From Micrococcales bacterium (GTDB lineage: Bacteria; Actinomycetota; Actinomycetes; S36-B12; UBA10799): a DNA stretch of 43,836 nucleotides. The position numbers were made by a program, and so were the translations under genes. Below are positions 6,442 to 17,235 of the stretch, in pieces; the stretch's first letter is position 1, and each line of letters opens with the position of its first letter. The notes beneath the pieces were generated by a model. The model worked only from the letters and a program-made list of their open reading frames with translations. It was not told where the DNA came from and searched no databases. The stretch lies in assembly GCA_016719135.1 (NCBI GenBank), contig JADKAV010000017.1:1-43836 (forward strand), read 5' to 3'.

Positions 6442-8984
6442 TGCTGCGGGCAGCGCTGCGCAATCTGTTTGCGCACAAACTTCGATTGGGTCTGACTGCG
6501 CTGTCGATCGTGCTGGCGGTCGCTTTCGTGGCCGGGACGTACATCTTCACGGACTCCTTGCGTGCCTCGCTGGACACGCTCATTCAGCAGAACCAGCCCG
6601 ATGTGACGGTGCAACCGACGGCTGCCGACTTCACGTCCGACTTCCAAGGTGGCGGTCAGACACCCACGGTGCCCACCGATCTTGGCGATCAGATCCGGCA
6701 ACTCCCCGGCGTTACATCTGTGATCCCCCAGATCCAGGTGACGAACGTGGTGGTCCTGGATGGGCAGGGCAAACCGCTCGGTGCCGAAGCTGGCGGTTTC
6801 GGCAGCGGCACAGTGATCGGGCAGACCTGGACACCGCCGGAGGTCAATCCCAGTGAGATCATCGACGGCCGGGCGCCGTCAGCTGCCGATGAGATCGCTT
6901 TGGACACAGGAACCGTCGATCAGCTGGGGGTTGTGGTCGGCGACGCCGTGACCATCCTGCTGCCCTCTGGTGATCGCCAGGAGTTCGCGCTCACCGGCAC
7001 GACCCGCCTGCGTGGCAGCGGCTTCGGGGTGGGGTTCGCCACGTGGGACTTCGACACGGCGCAGGAGTTGTTCCTCAAGCCGGGACAGGCCACCAGCCTG
7101 GCAGTGCTGGCGCAACCGAGCGTGTCGCAGGGCGCCGTCCGTGATGAGATCGTTCCCTTGCTGCCGCCGGGGGCGCAGGCGATCACCGGTGACGAGCAGG
7201 CCAGTCAGGTCTCCGAGCAACTCGACTCCGGGCTCGGATTTCTCAATACGTTCTTACTCGTGTTCGCGATCGTTTCGGTATTCGTGGCCGCGTTCCTCAT
7301 CTACAACACCTTCTCGATGCTGGTCGCTCAGCGCACCCGTGAGCTCGCCCTACTGCGTGCCATTGGGGCGTCCCGTTCACAGGTCCTGCGATCGATCCTG
7401 GCGGAGGCTGCAGCGGTGGCCGTGCTGGCAAGTCTCATCGGGATCGGTGTGGGTGCCGGGATAGCCCGCGGCCTGCAGGCCTTGTTCCAGGCCGCGGGTG
7501 CGCCCTTCCCCAGCGGCCAACTCGTCTTCGAACCTAGAACAATCGTGGTCGCTCTCGTTGTGGGCCTGTTCATAACGCTGGTCAGCGCCCTGATGCCGGC
7601 CAGGCGGGCCTCTGTGATCCCTCCTGTCGCGGCCATGCGTGACGAAACACCCGCCAGCCGCGCCCTGGGTAGGCGAACAATGGTCGGTGGTTTCCTGTTC
7701 GGGGCGGGTCTCGGACTTGCTGTCATGTCCCCGCGACTGGCCGAGTCCGACACCATGCAAGGCGCACTGATGGCCGGTGTCGCGGCCGGTGCTGTGTTGA
7801 TCGGAGTGCTCGCGCTCGCACCTGAGCTGGCCCGGCCGGCCACGGCGGTCATCGGGACTCTCTTCCGTGGGATCAGCGGTCGTCTGGCGCGCGGAAACAC
7901 CCGCCGCAACCCCCGGCGGACGGCAGCCACAGCCGGCGCGTTGACGATCGGCGTGTGTCTGATGTCGGTGATCAGTGTCCTGGCAGCCAGCACCCAGAAG
8001 TCCGTGGCCGGGATCGTGGACGACGTGATCGGTGCTGATTTCGTGGTCACCGGTTACGGTTTCCAGCCCTTCCCCGGCAAGGTCGGGGAAGCCATCCGGG
8101 ATACTGCCGGGGTCGCCGAGGTGGCGGTGGTCCGGCAGGCTCCCATGCGAGCGCCCGGTACGGGAGACACGCTGGTGACCGGCGTGGATCCGGTGGCCAT
8201 CCAGCGTGCGCTCTCCCTGACGGTGACCGCGGGTTCACTGGACGACCTCGCCGACGGTGACACCGCCCTGGACTCGGACACCGCGGCGCAGATCGGCGCG
8301 GGCGTCGGCACGACGGTGCAGGTGCTCTCCTTGGCGGGTCCTGTCGATCTTGCCGTGGTCGCCTTGTACGAACCCGCCGGGGGCCTCACCGGCTACATAA
8401 CCGATCTGCCCACCGCCCAGCGTCTCGGCACGTCCGACGAGGACAGCGTGGTGTACGTCGTGAAGGATCCAGCGGTCCCCGCAGATGTTGTCGAAGCCGC
8501 CATTGCCACAGCGGTGGAACCGTTCCCCAACGTTCAGGTCCTCGACCAGTCTGCGTTCAAATCCAGCATCAGCGACCAGATCGGACAACTACTGAACTTC
8601 CTGTTTGCGCTGCTGGTCCTTGCCGTTCTGATCGCTCTGCTGGGCATCGTGAACACCCTTGCGCTGAGCGTCTTTGAACGGACGCGCGAAATCGGGTTGC
8701 TGCGCGCGGTCGGCATGTGGCGAGGAGGGATCCGCCGCACGATCGTCATCGAGGCCTTCATCATCGCCGTTTTCGGGGCAGTGCTTGGGATGGTCGTGGG
8801 GGTCGCGTTCGGTGCACTACTGCAGCGCATCCTGGCCAGTCAAGGGATCGAGGAGTTCGCGGTGAACGTGCCGCAACTTGCGTTGTTCCTGGTCCTGGCC
8901 GCTGTGGGCGGCGTGGTGGCTGCTCTGTGGCCGGCTTGGCGGGGGTCACGCCTGCGGATCCTCACTGCCATCGCGACCGAGTGA
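6441..8984 (+). CDS. ABC transporter permease with two FtsX domains
   Basis: 847-aa membrane protein. An N-terminal helix (LTALSIVLAVAFVAGTYIF) is followed by a MacB-like periplasmic core (about residues 45-260) and a first FtsX triplet of helices (about 265-400) containing the conserved RTRELALLRAIGASR loop. A second half follows, with another extracellular domain and a C-terminal FtsX domain carrying FERTREIGLLRAVGMWR. This tandem layout is typical of actinobacterial permeases that work with a separate MacB-like ATPase. The ATG overlaps the ATPase stop by one base. The cargo is unknown. Confidence 0.92.
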   Translation: MLRAALRNLFAHKLRLGLTALSIVLAVAFVAGTYIFTDSLRASLDTLIQQNQPDVTVQPTAADFTSDFQGGGQTPTVPTDLGDQIRQLPGVTSVIPQIQVTNVVVLDGQGKPLGAEAGGFGSGTVIGQTWTPPEVNPSEIIDGRAPSAADEIALDTGTVDQLGVVVGDAVTILLPSGDRQEFALTGTTRLRGSGFGVGFATWDFDTAQELFLKPGQATSLAVLAQPSVSQGAVRDEIVPLLPPGAQAITGDEQASQVSEQLDSGLGFLNTFLLVFAIVSVFVAAFLIYNTFSMLVAQRTRELALLRAIGASRSQVLRSILAEAAAVAVLASLIGIGVGAGIARGLQALFQAAGAPFPSGQLVFEPRTIVVALVVGLFITLVSALMPARRASVIPPVAAMRDETPASRALGRRTMVGGFLFGAGLGLAVMSPRLAESDTMQGALMAGVAAGAVLIGVLALAPELARPATAVIGTLFRGISGRLARGNTRRNPRRTAATAGALTIGVCLMSVISVLAASTQKSVAGIVDDVIGADFVVTGYGFQPFPGKVGEAIRDTAGVAEVAVVRQAPMRAPGTGDTLVTGVDPVAIQRALSLTVTAGSLDDLADGDTALDSDTAAQIGAGVGTTVQVLSLAGPVDLAVVALYEPAGGLTGYITDLPTAQRLGTSDEDSVVYVVKDPAVPADVVEAAIATAVEPFPNVQVLDQSAFKSSISDQIGQLLNFLFALLVLAVLIALLGIVNTLALSVFERTREIGLLRAVGMWRGGIRRTIVIEAFIIAVFGAVLGMVVGVAFGALLQRILASQGIEEFAVNVPQLALFLVLAAVGGVVAALWPAWRGSRLRILTAIATE

Positions 8985-9015
8985 GGTGGAGGTCGGGGTC
9001 GGGGCTCCGTGTGCG

Positions 9016-9131
9016 CAGCCGTTGGAGTTGCGTACAGCCGTTGGAGTCAGGTACAGCCGTTGGAGTTGATCGGGCCGTGGTTGTCCAACGCCTGTGCGTT
9101 TGTCCAACGTCCGTACCCAAGTCCACCGCCT
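9016..9131. repeat. R1 copy a: hairpin repeat of 19-nt subunits
   Basis: Three direct 19-nt subunits starting CAGCCGTTGGAGT (9016-9072) face three inverted subunits containing GTCCAACG (9083-9131) around a GC-rich centre. The whole can fold into a long stem. It lies between the convergent ABC permease and HAD genes, the position of a bidirectional terminator. Confidence 0.85.
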
Positions 9132-9147
9132 GTTGAGCGGCGGCGGG

Positions 9148-9786
9148 CTACCCGGAAAGCGACGCCAAATCCACCTCGGCAAGCGACTCCACGTGGCGGT
9201 ACCGCTCACCCACGACATCACGCAACGCCGGACCGACACCCACCACAGCGCATCCGGCCGCAATTCCCGCTGCCGCACCAGTTGGGCTGTCTTCGATCAC
9301 GACACAGTTCAGGGGATTCACCCGTAGCTGTTCGCACGCATAGAGGAATGGCTGCGGATCGGGCTTGGGGCGCTCAACCTCAGTGGAACTCACAGTCAGA
9401 TCCACGGGGACGTCGATGTTGTGCATCAGCAGGTCGAGCAGTACCCGCCACGAATTGCTCACCACGGCTACCGGAATCCCGGCCTGGTTGGCAGCGATCA
9501 GCAGTTCACGGGCGCCAGGCATCCAGTGAGCCCTCGTGGTGGAAACCTTGTGCTCGATCTCGGTGACCAGGATTCGGGCCAGATGACCGGTGTCTGCCCC
9601 GGTTCGTGTTGCCATATGGTTCACGACCCGTTCGATGGGACCGCCGATGCTGCTGGCCTGATCCTCGTCGGTCCAGGTCTGGCCGAAGTAGTCCATCGTT
9701 TCGTTCTGAGCGGCTTCCCACAGCAGCTCGCTGTCCAGCAGGGTTCCGTCGAGGTCGAACAGAAGGGCCTCAGGTGGCGTTGAAAT
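9148..9786 (-). CDS. HAD-superfamily phosphatase (beta-phosphoglucomutase-like), possible ATT start
   Basis: Haloacid dehalogenase-type phosphatase. The nucleophile motif LLFDLDGTLLDSE is encoded upstream of the first ATG (9696). Motif II is VAVVSNSW, the lysine lies within ERPKPDP, and motif IV is VVIEDSPTG. No ATG, GTG or TTG precedes the DxD motif in frame. ATT at 9786 has GGAGG (9797-9793) 6 nt upstream and gives 212 aa with D10 and D12. The gene would overlap the metH 3' end by 17 nt. Alternatives are a CTG start at 9762, a sequencing error, or a truncated inactive form from ATG 9696. It is the last gene of the metH strand, with R1 copy a beyond it. Confidence 0.75.
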   Translation of the reverse strand: MSTPPEALLFDLDGTLLDSELLWEAAQNETMDYFGQTWTDEDQASSIGGPIERVVNHMATRTGADTGHLARILVTEIEHKVSTTRAHWMPGARELLIAANQAGIPVAVVSNSWRVLLDLLMHNIDVPVDLTVSSTEVERPKPDPQPFLYACEQLRVNPLNCVVIEDSPTGAAAGIAAGCAVVGVGPALRDVVGERYRHVESLAEVDLASLSG

Positions 9787-12700
9787 AGCCGGCCTCCGGA
9801 TGGTGGAAGATGAGCGCCGACGTGGACTGTTCAGGATCGAGCTGGAACTCCTCGGACAGGGTCACCCCGACCCGCTCGGTACCGAGCAGTTCGACCAGTG
9901 GCTTCTGCTGACTGAGATCTGGGCAGGCCGGGTAGCCGAACGCGAAGCGCTCACCACGGTATTTCTGTTTGAGGATCCCGGACATCTCTGAAGCGTCGTC
10001 GGCATCGATGCCGAGTTCGGCGCGGACCCGCGAGTGCCAGTACTCCGCGAGCGCTTCGGTGAGTTGGACCGACAGCCCATGCAGTTCCAGGTAGTCGCGG
10101 TATGCATTCTTTTCGAACAGTTCCACAGCGGCCTGGTCGATCCGCGATCCCATGGTCACGATCTGCAGACCGAGTACGTCACCGTCGGGGCGCACGTAGT
10201 CGGCAAGGCACAGGTGACGCCCACGCTTCTGCCTGGGGAAGTCGAACCGGGCGATCTCGCGCTGCGGTTCTTGCGGGTCGCCCACCACGATCGAATTGCC
10301 CTCGGAGTGCGCGGGCCAGTACCCGTAGATCACCGCGGCTTCCAGCAGGCCCTCGCTGGCCACCCGGCTCAGCCAAGTTCGTAGCCGGGGACGGCCCTCG
10401 GTCTCCACGAGCTCGTCGTAGTCAGGTCCGGTCTTGCCGGGACTCAGTCCCCACTGTCCGCGGAACAAGGCCCGTTCGTCGAGGTAGGCGACGTACTCCT
10501 TCATCGCGATCCCCTTGACGATCCGGTCACCCCAGAACGGCGGGGTCGGCACCGGGGTGTCGCGGGCGACATCCGAGACCGCGTCGGGATCCTCGGGTGC
10601 CATCGGGCGGGCCGCCGTGCGCACGCGACGTTGCCGACGTTCGGGTAGCGCCGCCCCGGGTTCGCCGCGCTTGATCGCCATCACCGCATCCATGAGGGCC
10701 AGGCCCTCGAAGGCGTCCTTGGCATACCGGACTTCCCCGTCGTACATGTCCGCGAGATCCTGCTCGACGAACGCCCGGGTCAGGGCGGCTCCGCCCAGCA
10801 GAACCGGCCACCGTTGAGCCATTCCGCGCGCATTCATCTCCTCGAGGTTCTCGCGCATGATCACCGTCGACTTCACCAGCAACCCGGACATGCCGATCGC
10901 GTCGGCTTTCGCCTCGTCTGCGGCCTGCAGAATCGCGTTGACCGGTTGCTTGATGCCGATGTTGACCACCGAGTACCCGTTGTTGCTCAAAATGATGTCG
11001 ACGAGGTTCTTGCCGATGTCGTGAACGTCGCCCTTCACAGTGGCCAGGACGATCGTGCCCTTGCCGGACTCGTCGGTGCGCTCCATGTGCGGCTCCAGAT
11101 GGGCGACGGCCGCCTTCATCACTTCCGCGCTCTGCAGGACGAACGGCAGTTGCATCTCTCCGGCGCCGAACAACTCGCCGACTGTTCGCATCCCGGGCAG
11201 CAGCACATCGTTGACGATGCCCAAAGCGGGCTTCTCCCCCAGCGCCTCGTCAAGGTCCGCTTGCAGTCCCTTGGCCTCGCCATCGATGATGCGCCGTTGC
11301 AAACGTTCCATCAGCGGCAGCCCGGCCAGTTCGTCGGCGCGGTCGGCGGAGACGCTCTTGGCGTCGGCGAAGACCTCCAGGAAATGAGTCAGCGGGTCGT
11401 GGATCAGACCTCCGTCGTCGTCGTAGCGGCGCCGGTCGTAAATCAGGTCCATGGCGGCGTCGCGTTGCTCATCGGTGATCCGGTTCATCGGCAGGATCTT
11501 CGAGGCGTGCACGATGGCGGCGTCGAGTCCGGCTTGCACGCACTCGTGCAGGAACACCGAGTTGAGCACCTGCCGAGCCGCCGGGTTGAGCCCGAACGAG
11601 ACATTGGAGACGCCCAGCACCGTGTTGACGTCCGGGTGCAGGCGCTTGAGCTCCCGAATGGCCTCGATCGTCTCGATCCCGTCGCGACGGGTCTCTTCCT
11701 GTCCGGTCGCGATTGGGAACGTCAGAGTGTCGACGAGGATGTCGGAAACGGCCATCCCGTAGTTGGAGGTCAGGTCGTCGATGAGGCGCCGGGCGACCCG
11801 GACCTTCCACTCCGCGGTGCGGGCCTGACCCTCTTCGTCGATGGTCAACGCCACCACCGCTGCACCGTGCTCTGAGATCAGCGGCATGACTCGCTGGAAG
11901 CGGGAGCCTGGACCGTCTCCGTCCTCATAGTTCACGGAGTTGACGATCGCCCGCCCACCCAGGTGCTCGAGACCCGCCCGGATCACCTCTGGCTCGGTGG
12001 AATCGAGCATGATCGGCAAGGTCGTCGCGGTCGCCAGTCGCGCGGTGAACGCCTGCATGTCGGCGACCCCGTCACGTCCCACGTAGTCGATGCAGACATC
12101 CAGCACGTGGGCGCCGTCGCGCTCCTGGTCCCGCGCGATCTGCACGCACTCGTCCCAGTTTTCGGCAAGCATCGCCTCCCGGAACGCCTTCGACCCGTTT
12201 GCGTTGGTCCGCTCCCCCACGGTCAGGAACGTCGCATCCTGGCGCAGCGGCACGGAGTGATACAGAGAACTGACCGCCGCCGGCGCGGAGGGGCTACGGT
12301 CGACGCGGCCTTTGTCGTGAAGCCTTTCGACCACCTGCCGAAGGTGCTCAGGAGTGGTACCGCAGCAGCCGCCGATCAGGTTGAGGCCGTAGTCGGCGAC
12401 GAACGTCTCGTGGGCGTCGGCCAGTTGCTCTGGCGTGAGTGGGTAACGCGCGCCGTCGGGGGTGAGTTCGGGCAGCCCGGCGTTCGGCATGCACGTGAGC
12501 ATCACCGACGAGTTTCGGCTCAGGTGCCGTAGATGCTCGCTCATCTCCGCCGGGCCGGTGGCACAGTTCAGCCCGATCGCATCGATCCCCAGGGGTTCCA
12601 GTGCGGTCAGTGCCGCCCCGATCTCCGAGCCGAGCAGCATGGTCCCGGTCGTCTCCACGGTGACGCTGACCAGAATGGGAACGCGCCTGCCGATTTCGCC

Positions 12701-13231
12701 CATCGCCACGTGACTGGCAAGTACCGCCGCCTTCGCCTGCAGCAGGTCCTGACTGGTCTCGATGAGGACCGCATCCACCCCTCCGAGCAGCATGCCGATG
12801 ACCTGCTCGGTGTACGCGTCACGCAAGTCCGCGAAGGGTGCGTGGCCCAGTGTGGGGAGTTTGGTGCCGGGACCGACGGAACCGAGGACATATCGCGGGT
12901 GGTCTCTGGTGCTGTAGTCCCGGGCGGTGTCAGCGGCGATCTGGGCCCCCGCCTGCGCCAGTTCCCGGATCCGGCTCTGAATGCCGTACTCAGCCAGGTT
13001 GGCGAGATTCGCCCCGAACGTGTTTGTCTCGACAGCGTCTACGCCGACGTCGAAGAAGGCCTCGTGCAGCGATCGGACGACATCGGGCCGGGTGACGTTG
13101 AGTACCTCGTTGCAGCCCTCATGTCCTTCGAAGTCGTCGAGGCTCAGATCGTGGGCTTGCAGCATGGTCCCCGTTGCACCATCGGCAATGACGACACGGC
13201 GGGATAGGGCAGTCAACAGGTCATCAGTCAT
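9770..13231 (-). CDS. metH: Cobalamin-dependent methionine synthase MetH
   Basis: 1153-aa full-length enzyme transferring methyl from 5-methyltetrahydrofolate to homocysteine through methylcobalamin. Domain order: homocysteine domain (about 1-320) with zinc ligands C223 in GLNCATGP and C289/C290 in GGCCGTT; pterin-binding domain (about 335-610); cobalamin cap; B12 domain with DVHDIGKN (axial ligand H737); and the SAM-dependent activation domain to the C-terminus (HHPEAGYFNAT). All signature residues are present. No cobalamin riboswitch was seen upstream. A TAGGCT box lies 9 nt before the ATG, so a very short or absent leader is likely. Confidence 0.96.
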   Translation of the reverse strand: MTDDLLTALSRRVVIADGATGTMLQAHDLSLDDFEGHEGCNEVLNVTRPDVVRSLHEAFFDVGVDAVETNTFGANLANLAEYGIQSRIRELAQAGAQIAADTARDYSTRDHPRYVLGSVGPGTKLPTLGHAPFADLRDAYTEQVIGMLLGGVDAVLIETSQDLLQAKAAVLASHVAMGEIGRRVPILVSVTVETTGTMLLGSEIGAALTALEPLGIDAIGLNCATGPAEMSEHLRHLSRNSSVMLTCMPNAGLPELTPDGARYPLTPEQLADAHETFVADYGLNLIGGCCGTTPEHLRQVVERLHDKGRVDRSPSAPAAVSSLYHSVPLRQDATFLTVGERTNANGSKAFREAMLAENWDECVQIARDQERDGAHVLDVCIDYVGRDGVADMQAFTARLATATTLPIMLDSTEPEVIRAGLEHLGGRAIVNSVNYEDGDGPGSRFQRVMPLISEHGAAVVALTIDEEGQARTAEWKVRVARRLIDDLTSNYGMAVSDILVDTLTFPIATGQEETRRDGIETIEAIRELKRLHPDVNTVLGVSNVSFGLNPAARQVLNSVFLHECVQAGLDAAIVHASKILPMNRITDEQRDAAMDLIYDRRRYDDDGGLIHDPLTHFLEVFADAKSVSADRADELAGLPLMERLQRRIIDGEAKGLQADLDEALGEKPALGIVNDVLLPGMRTVGELFGAGEMQLPFVLQSAEVMKAAVAHLEPHMERTDESGKGTIVLATVKGDVHDIGKNLVDIILSNNGYSVVNIGIKQPVNAILQAADEAKADAIGMSGLLVKSTVIMRENLEEMNARGMAQRWPVLLGGAALTRAFVEQDLADMYDGEVRYAKDAFEGLALMDAVMAIKRGEPGAALPERRQRRVRTAARPMAPEDPDAVSDVARDTPVPTPPFWGDRIVKGIAMKEYVAYLDERALFRGQWGLSPGKTGPDYDELVETEGRPRLRTWLSRVASEGLLEAAVIYGYWPAHSEGNSIVVGDPQEPQREIARFDFPRQKRGRHLCLADYVRPDGDVLGLQIVTMGSRIDQAAVELFEKNAYRDYLELHGLSVQLTEALAEYWHSRVRAELGIDADDASEMSGILKQKYRGERFAFGYPACPDLSQQKPLVELLGTERVGVTLSEEFQLDPEQSTSALIFHHPEAGYFNAT

Positions 13232-13397
13232 GGTGAGGCAAGCCTACGTCCACCCCGGGACAGCCTTCTGCCGTGGTCACGAGCGAGTCACCGACAACGG
13301 ACCGCAGATTCGTCCTCAAGCAAGTCGTGCGCGGCCGTTGCAGGGGTTCGCGTCCGAAGCATTGCCCGCATCCTTGCCGCGCGGCCATTTGTAGGCC

Positions 13398-15018
13398 TCA
13401 GCTGTGGTGCCGCCGGTACCGCCCCGCCAACGCCCGGGTGGACGAGTCCAGATCGGCACCGTCATCGTCTCCGGTGAGCGCGGGGGCGATCTTCTTGGCC
13501 ATGACTTTGCCGAGCTCGACGCCCCACTGGTCGAACGGATTGATCCCCCAGATGACGCCCTGGGTGAAGACGCTGTGCTCGTACAGGGCTACCAGCCGGC
13601 CCAGCATGCGCGGATCCAGTCTCTCGCCCACGATCATCGATGACGGACGGTTGCCGGGCATGACCTTGTGTGCGACAAGCTCGGCCGGGGTTCCATCCGC
13701 GGCGACCTCCTCGGCCGTCCTGCCGAAGGCCATGACAGCGCTTTGCGCCAGGACGTTGGCCACGAGCAGATCGTGCTGATCGGGCGCGTCGATCGCAGGC
13801 AGCGGATTGATCGGTTCCAGGAAGAAGAGGAAGTCACAGGGGATCTCCGACGTGCCCTGATGGATGAGTTGGTAGAACGAGTGCTGACCGTTGGTGCCTG
13901 GTTCACCCCAGTAGATTGCGCCCGTTTCGCAGCCGACTGGCTTGCCGTCGATGCGCACGGACTTGCCGTTGGATTCCATGGTGAGTTGCTGCAAGTACGC
14001 GGGGAAACGTTTGAGGTATTGCTCGTAGGGCAGCACAGCGCACGTGGACATCTTGAGGAAGTCGCGGTTCCACACCCCCAAAAGACCCATCAACGCGGGG
14101 ATATTCTCGCGGGTGGGCGCAGTGCGGAAATGCTCGTCCATCTCGTGGAAGCCGGCGAGCATGTCCGCGAAATTCTCGGGACCGATCGCCAGCATCGTGG
14201 AGAGCCCGATCGCCGAGTCCATGGAGTAGCGGCCACCGACCCAGTCCCAGAAACCGAACATGTTGGCGGTATCGATGCCGAAAGCCTTCCACCTTCTCCG
14301 CATTGGTGGACACCGCCACGAAGTGCTTCGCGACGGCCGCCTTGTCACGCAGCGCCTCCAGCAGCCAGCGCCGTGCGGCGTGGGCGTTGTTCATCGTCTC
14401 TTGGGTCGTGAAGGTCTTGGACGACACGACGAACAGGGTCTCTTCGGGGTCGAGGTCATGGACCGCCTCCACGAAGTCCGTTCCGTCGACGTTCGAGACG
14501 AACCGGAACGTCAGGTCGCGATCGCTGTAGTGCTTGAGGGCCTCGTAGGCCATGACCGGACCCAAGTCGGATCCGCCGATCCCGATGTTGACCACATTGC
14601 GAATGCCTTTGCCTGTGTGTCCGGTCCACCCTCCGGAGCGAACGGCCTGACTGAACGCTGTCATCCGATCCAGCACAGCGTGCACATCCGCCACCACATC
14701 CTGGCCGTCGACGACCAGCGTTGCATCGCGCGGCAGCCGCAAGGCAGTGTGCAGGACTGCCCGGTTCTCTGTTGTGTTGATACGGTCGCCGCGGAACATC
14801 GCATCGCGACGGGCCGGCAGGTCGCAAGCCTCGGCGAGGGCCACCAGCATGTCGAGGGTCTGTTGGGTAACTCGCTGTTTGGAGTAGTCGAACACCAGCC
14901 CGGCAGCCTCGATCACCATCTGCTCACCACGCGTGGGGTCAGCTGCGAACAAGTCACGCAGAGACCGGGTGTGGTGTCCAGTGAGTGCCTGCCATTCGAA
15001 CATCTGGCTGACCGCCAT
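13398..15018 (-). pseudogene. pgi: Glucose-6-phosphate isomerase, split by a 1-nt frameshift
   Basis: Glycolytic isomerase of glucose-6-P and fructose-6-P. The N-terminal part (about residues 1-245 from ATG 15018) includes NIGIGGSDLGPVMAYEAL and FVVSSKTFTTQET; the C-terminal part includes MFGFWDWVGGRYSMDSAIGL and the INPFDQWGVELGK region. The reading frame changes at about 14288-14292. One extra base there turns the expected STNAEKV-K-AFGIDTANMF into a shifted frame. Everything else is well conserved, so this is either a sequencing or assembly indel or a very recent mutation. A GGAGG Shine-Dalgarno sits 4 nt before the ATG. The gene is divergent from the 6-phosphogluconate dehydrogenase. Confidence 0.85.
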
Positions 15019-15127
15019 GGTTCCTCCATCAGTGACCAGCGAGCGTCGCCGGTCGTTCTTGTCCTACGTTCGACCCTAATGAATGCGCGTCCGGATGGCC
15101 CGGTGCGACAACGGTGTGGAGGAAGCG

Positions 15128-16162
<1,035 letters not shown>

Positions 16163-16178
16163 CGCGGACTCGAGGATC

Positions 16179-16240
16179 GCCGCCGCGGCGCAGGCGTTGG
16201 ACTTGGGTACGTTCGTTGGAGTCGTGGATCGGGCCGATCC
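16179..16240. repeat. R1 partial copy
   Basis: Left end of an R1 element (GCAGGCGTTGGACTTGGGTA and one further CGTTGGAGT subunit). It matches the start of the full copy at 17082-17115 and is not followed by the inverted half. Confidence 0.65.
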
Positions 16241-16368
16241 GCTCGGGATCGTCGACCAGCAGTTGACCGTGGGCCAGCGTCGTGTCGTGGACGGCATGCC
16301 AGTCACAGCCCCAGTTGGCCATTGGCTCGCAGACGCCCCTGCCACCAGAGCATCTCTACCGCTCACCG

Positions 16369-16521
16369 CCATCACATGAGGGCCGCGGCGGGGGCGGTGA
16401 GGCCCTCGGCGGCCCCGATGTGATGGCCACGGCGTGACTTGTGGGGCTTATGTCCCATTTCTCCCATCAGATGGGGGCCGCAGCGGCGCCGAGGGTGCGA
16501 CCGGTGGCCCCCATGTGATGG
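16369..16521. repeat. R4: two related hairpins
   Basis: The first hairpin has perfect 9-bp arms CCATCACAT (16369-16377) and ATGTGATGG (16418-16426), extended by GC pairs. The second has 16-bp arms (16464-16479 and 16506-16521) with one mismatch and the same outer sequence. Both share an inner GGGCC/GGCCC stem and a GC-rich loop. They are probably two copies of one short palindromic element. Confidence 0.75.
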
Positions 16522-17095
16522 CGAGGCTGGACCGAACCGCTGGTCAGCAGTCGTTTTCGCGGCCACCACCGACACCGCCCGCCGATACTCACCGACCTGC
16601 GTGGTCAACCACCACCCGGCCCGGTGGGTCACCGAGCCCCGCGGCGCGGCGATCCGGGCATCACTGCTGGTCCACGACCCCCGCACACACACTGTTAGGA
16701 CAGGACGGCGACGCGTGTGCCAGGCCGCCACCGCCGGACCCCCGAACACCGGCAAAACCAGTCAGGCGCACCACCGGTCGCTGCTTGACCCAGCCCCGGG
16801 TCCCCCAGCCCGGACAATCCTGCTGCCAGCCCGGCGGACATTCCACATGCACCACCAGCGCAGGCATCAACCCCGAGCACGACGACATCTGGCAAGCCCA
16901 CCGCCAACTGACACATTCGGGTAGGGACGGTCTCCACAGAGGTCCTCCCGGTCCAGGGATCTTGGTCGAAACCGACACCGGCAAAACCCCAACCACACAC
17001 CCCCGGCCAGCAAACACCTCACCGACCAGACGACTCCCCCTAGTCCGAAGCACCACATGACTCCAACGGCTGTCCGGGCGGTCGCCGCCGCGGCG

Positions 17096-17213
17096 CAGGC
17101 GTTGGACTTGGGTACAACCGTTGGACATGGGTACAACCGTTGGACATGGAACGGCCGCGCAACTCCAACGGCTGTGCGTTTCTCCAACGTGTGTACATAA
17201 CTCCAACGGCTGC
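17096..17213. repeat. R1 copy b: hairpin repeat
   Basis: Direct subunits GGCGTTGGACTTGGGTAC, CCGTTGGACATGGGTAC and CCGTTGGACATGG are followed by inverted subunits CTCCAACGGCTGTG, CTCCAACGTGTGTAC and CTCCAACGGCTG. A further inverted unit lies at 17061-17072. The copy sits just beyond the 3' end of mshC (minus) and downstream of gnd (plus), between convergent genes. Confidence 0.85.
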
Positions 17214-17235
17214 AAAGGCGGAGCCAGCGAGCCCC

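Larger units (their letters stand above)
16163..17235. other. 1.07-kb region without a recognisable gene
   Basis: The interval between convergent gnd and mshC holds a partial R1 copy (16179-16240), two R4 hairpins (16369-16521), a GC-rich stretch (about 16522-17060) and a full R1 copy (17096-17213). Several open frames exist, the longest being 16434-17060, but none shows a recognisable domain and they read as low-complexity Pro/Arg/His-rich translations. The identical sequence GCCGCCGCGGCGCAGGCGTT occurs at both ends (from about 16180 and 17082), so the segment is bracketed by repeat copies in direct orientation. It may be a decayed insertion. Confidence 0.55.

Noticed and set aside
9016..9131. 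CRISPR array (short repeats with regular spacing)
   Set aside because: The 19-nt units are directly abutting with no unique spacers, and half are inverted; there are no cas genes. The lone RecB/Cas4-like nuclease is the chromosomal housekeeping type.
10814..11875. 353-codon plus-strand open frame inside metH
   Set aside because: Antisense shadow of a high-GC gene; the minus strand encodes the conserved MetH pterin and B12 domains.
13232..13397. Cobalamin riboswitch upstream of metH
   Set aside because: Only about 165 bp separate metH from pgi, no B12-box-like conserved core was found, and a -10 box lies 9 nt before the ATG.
16434..17060. Open frames of 160-208 codons in the gnd-mshC gap
   Set aside because: Pro/Arg/His-rich low-complexity translation, no motif, no ribosome site or -10 box, and overlap with the R4 hairpins; not called as a gene.
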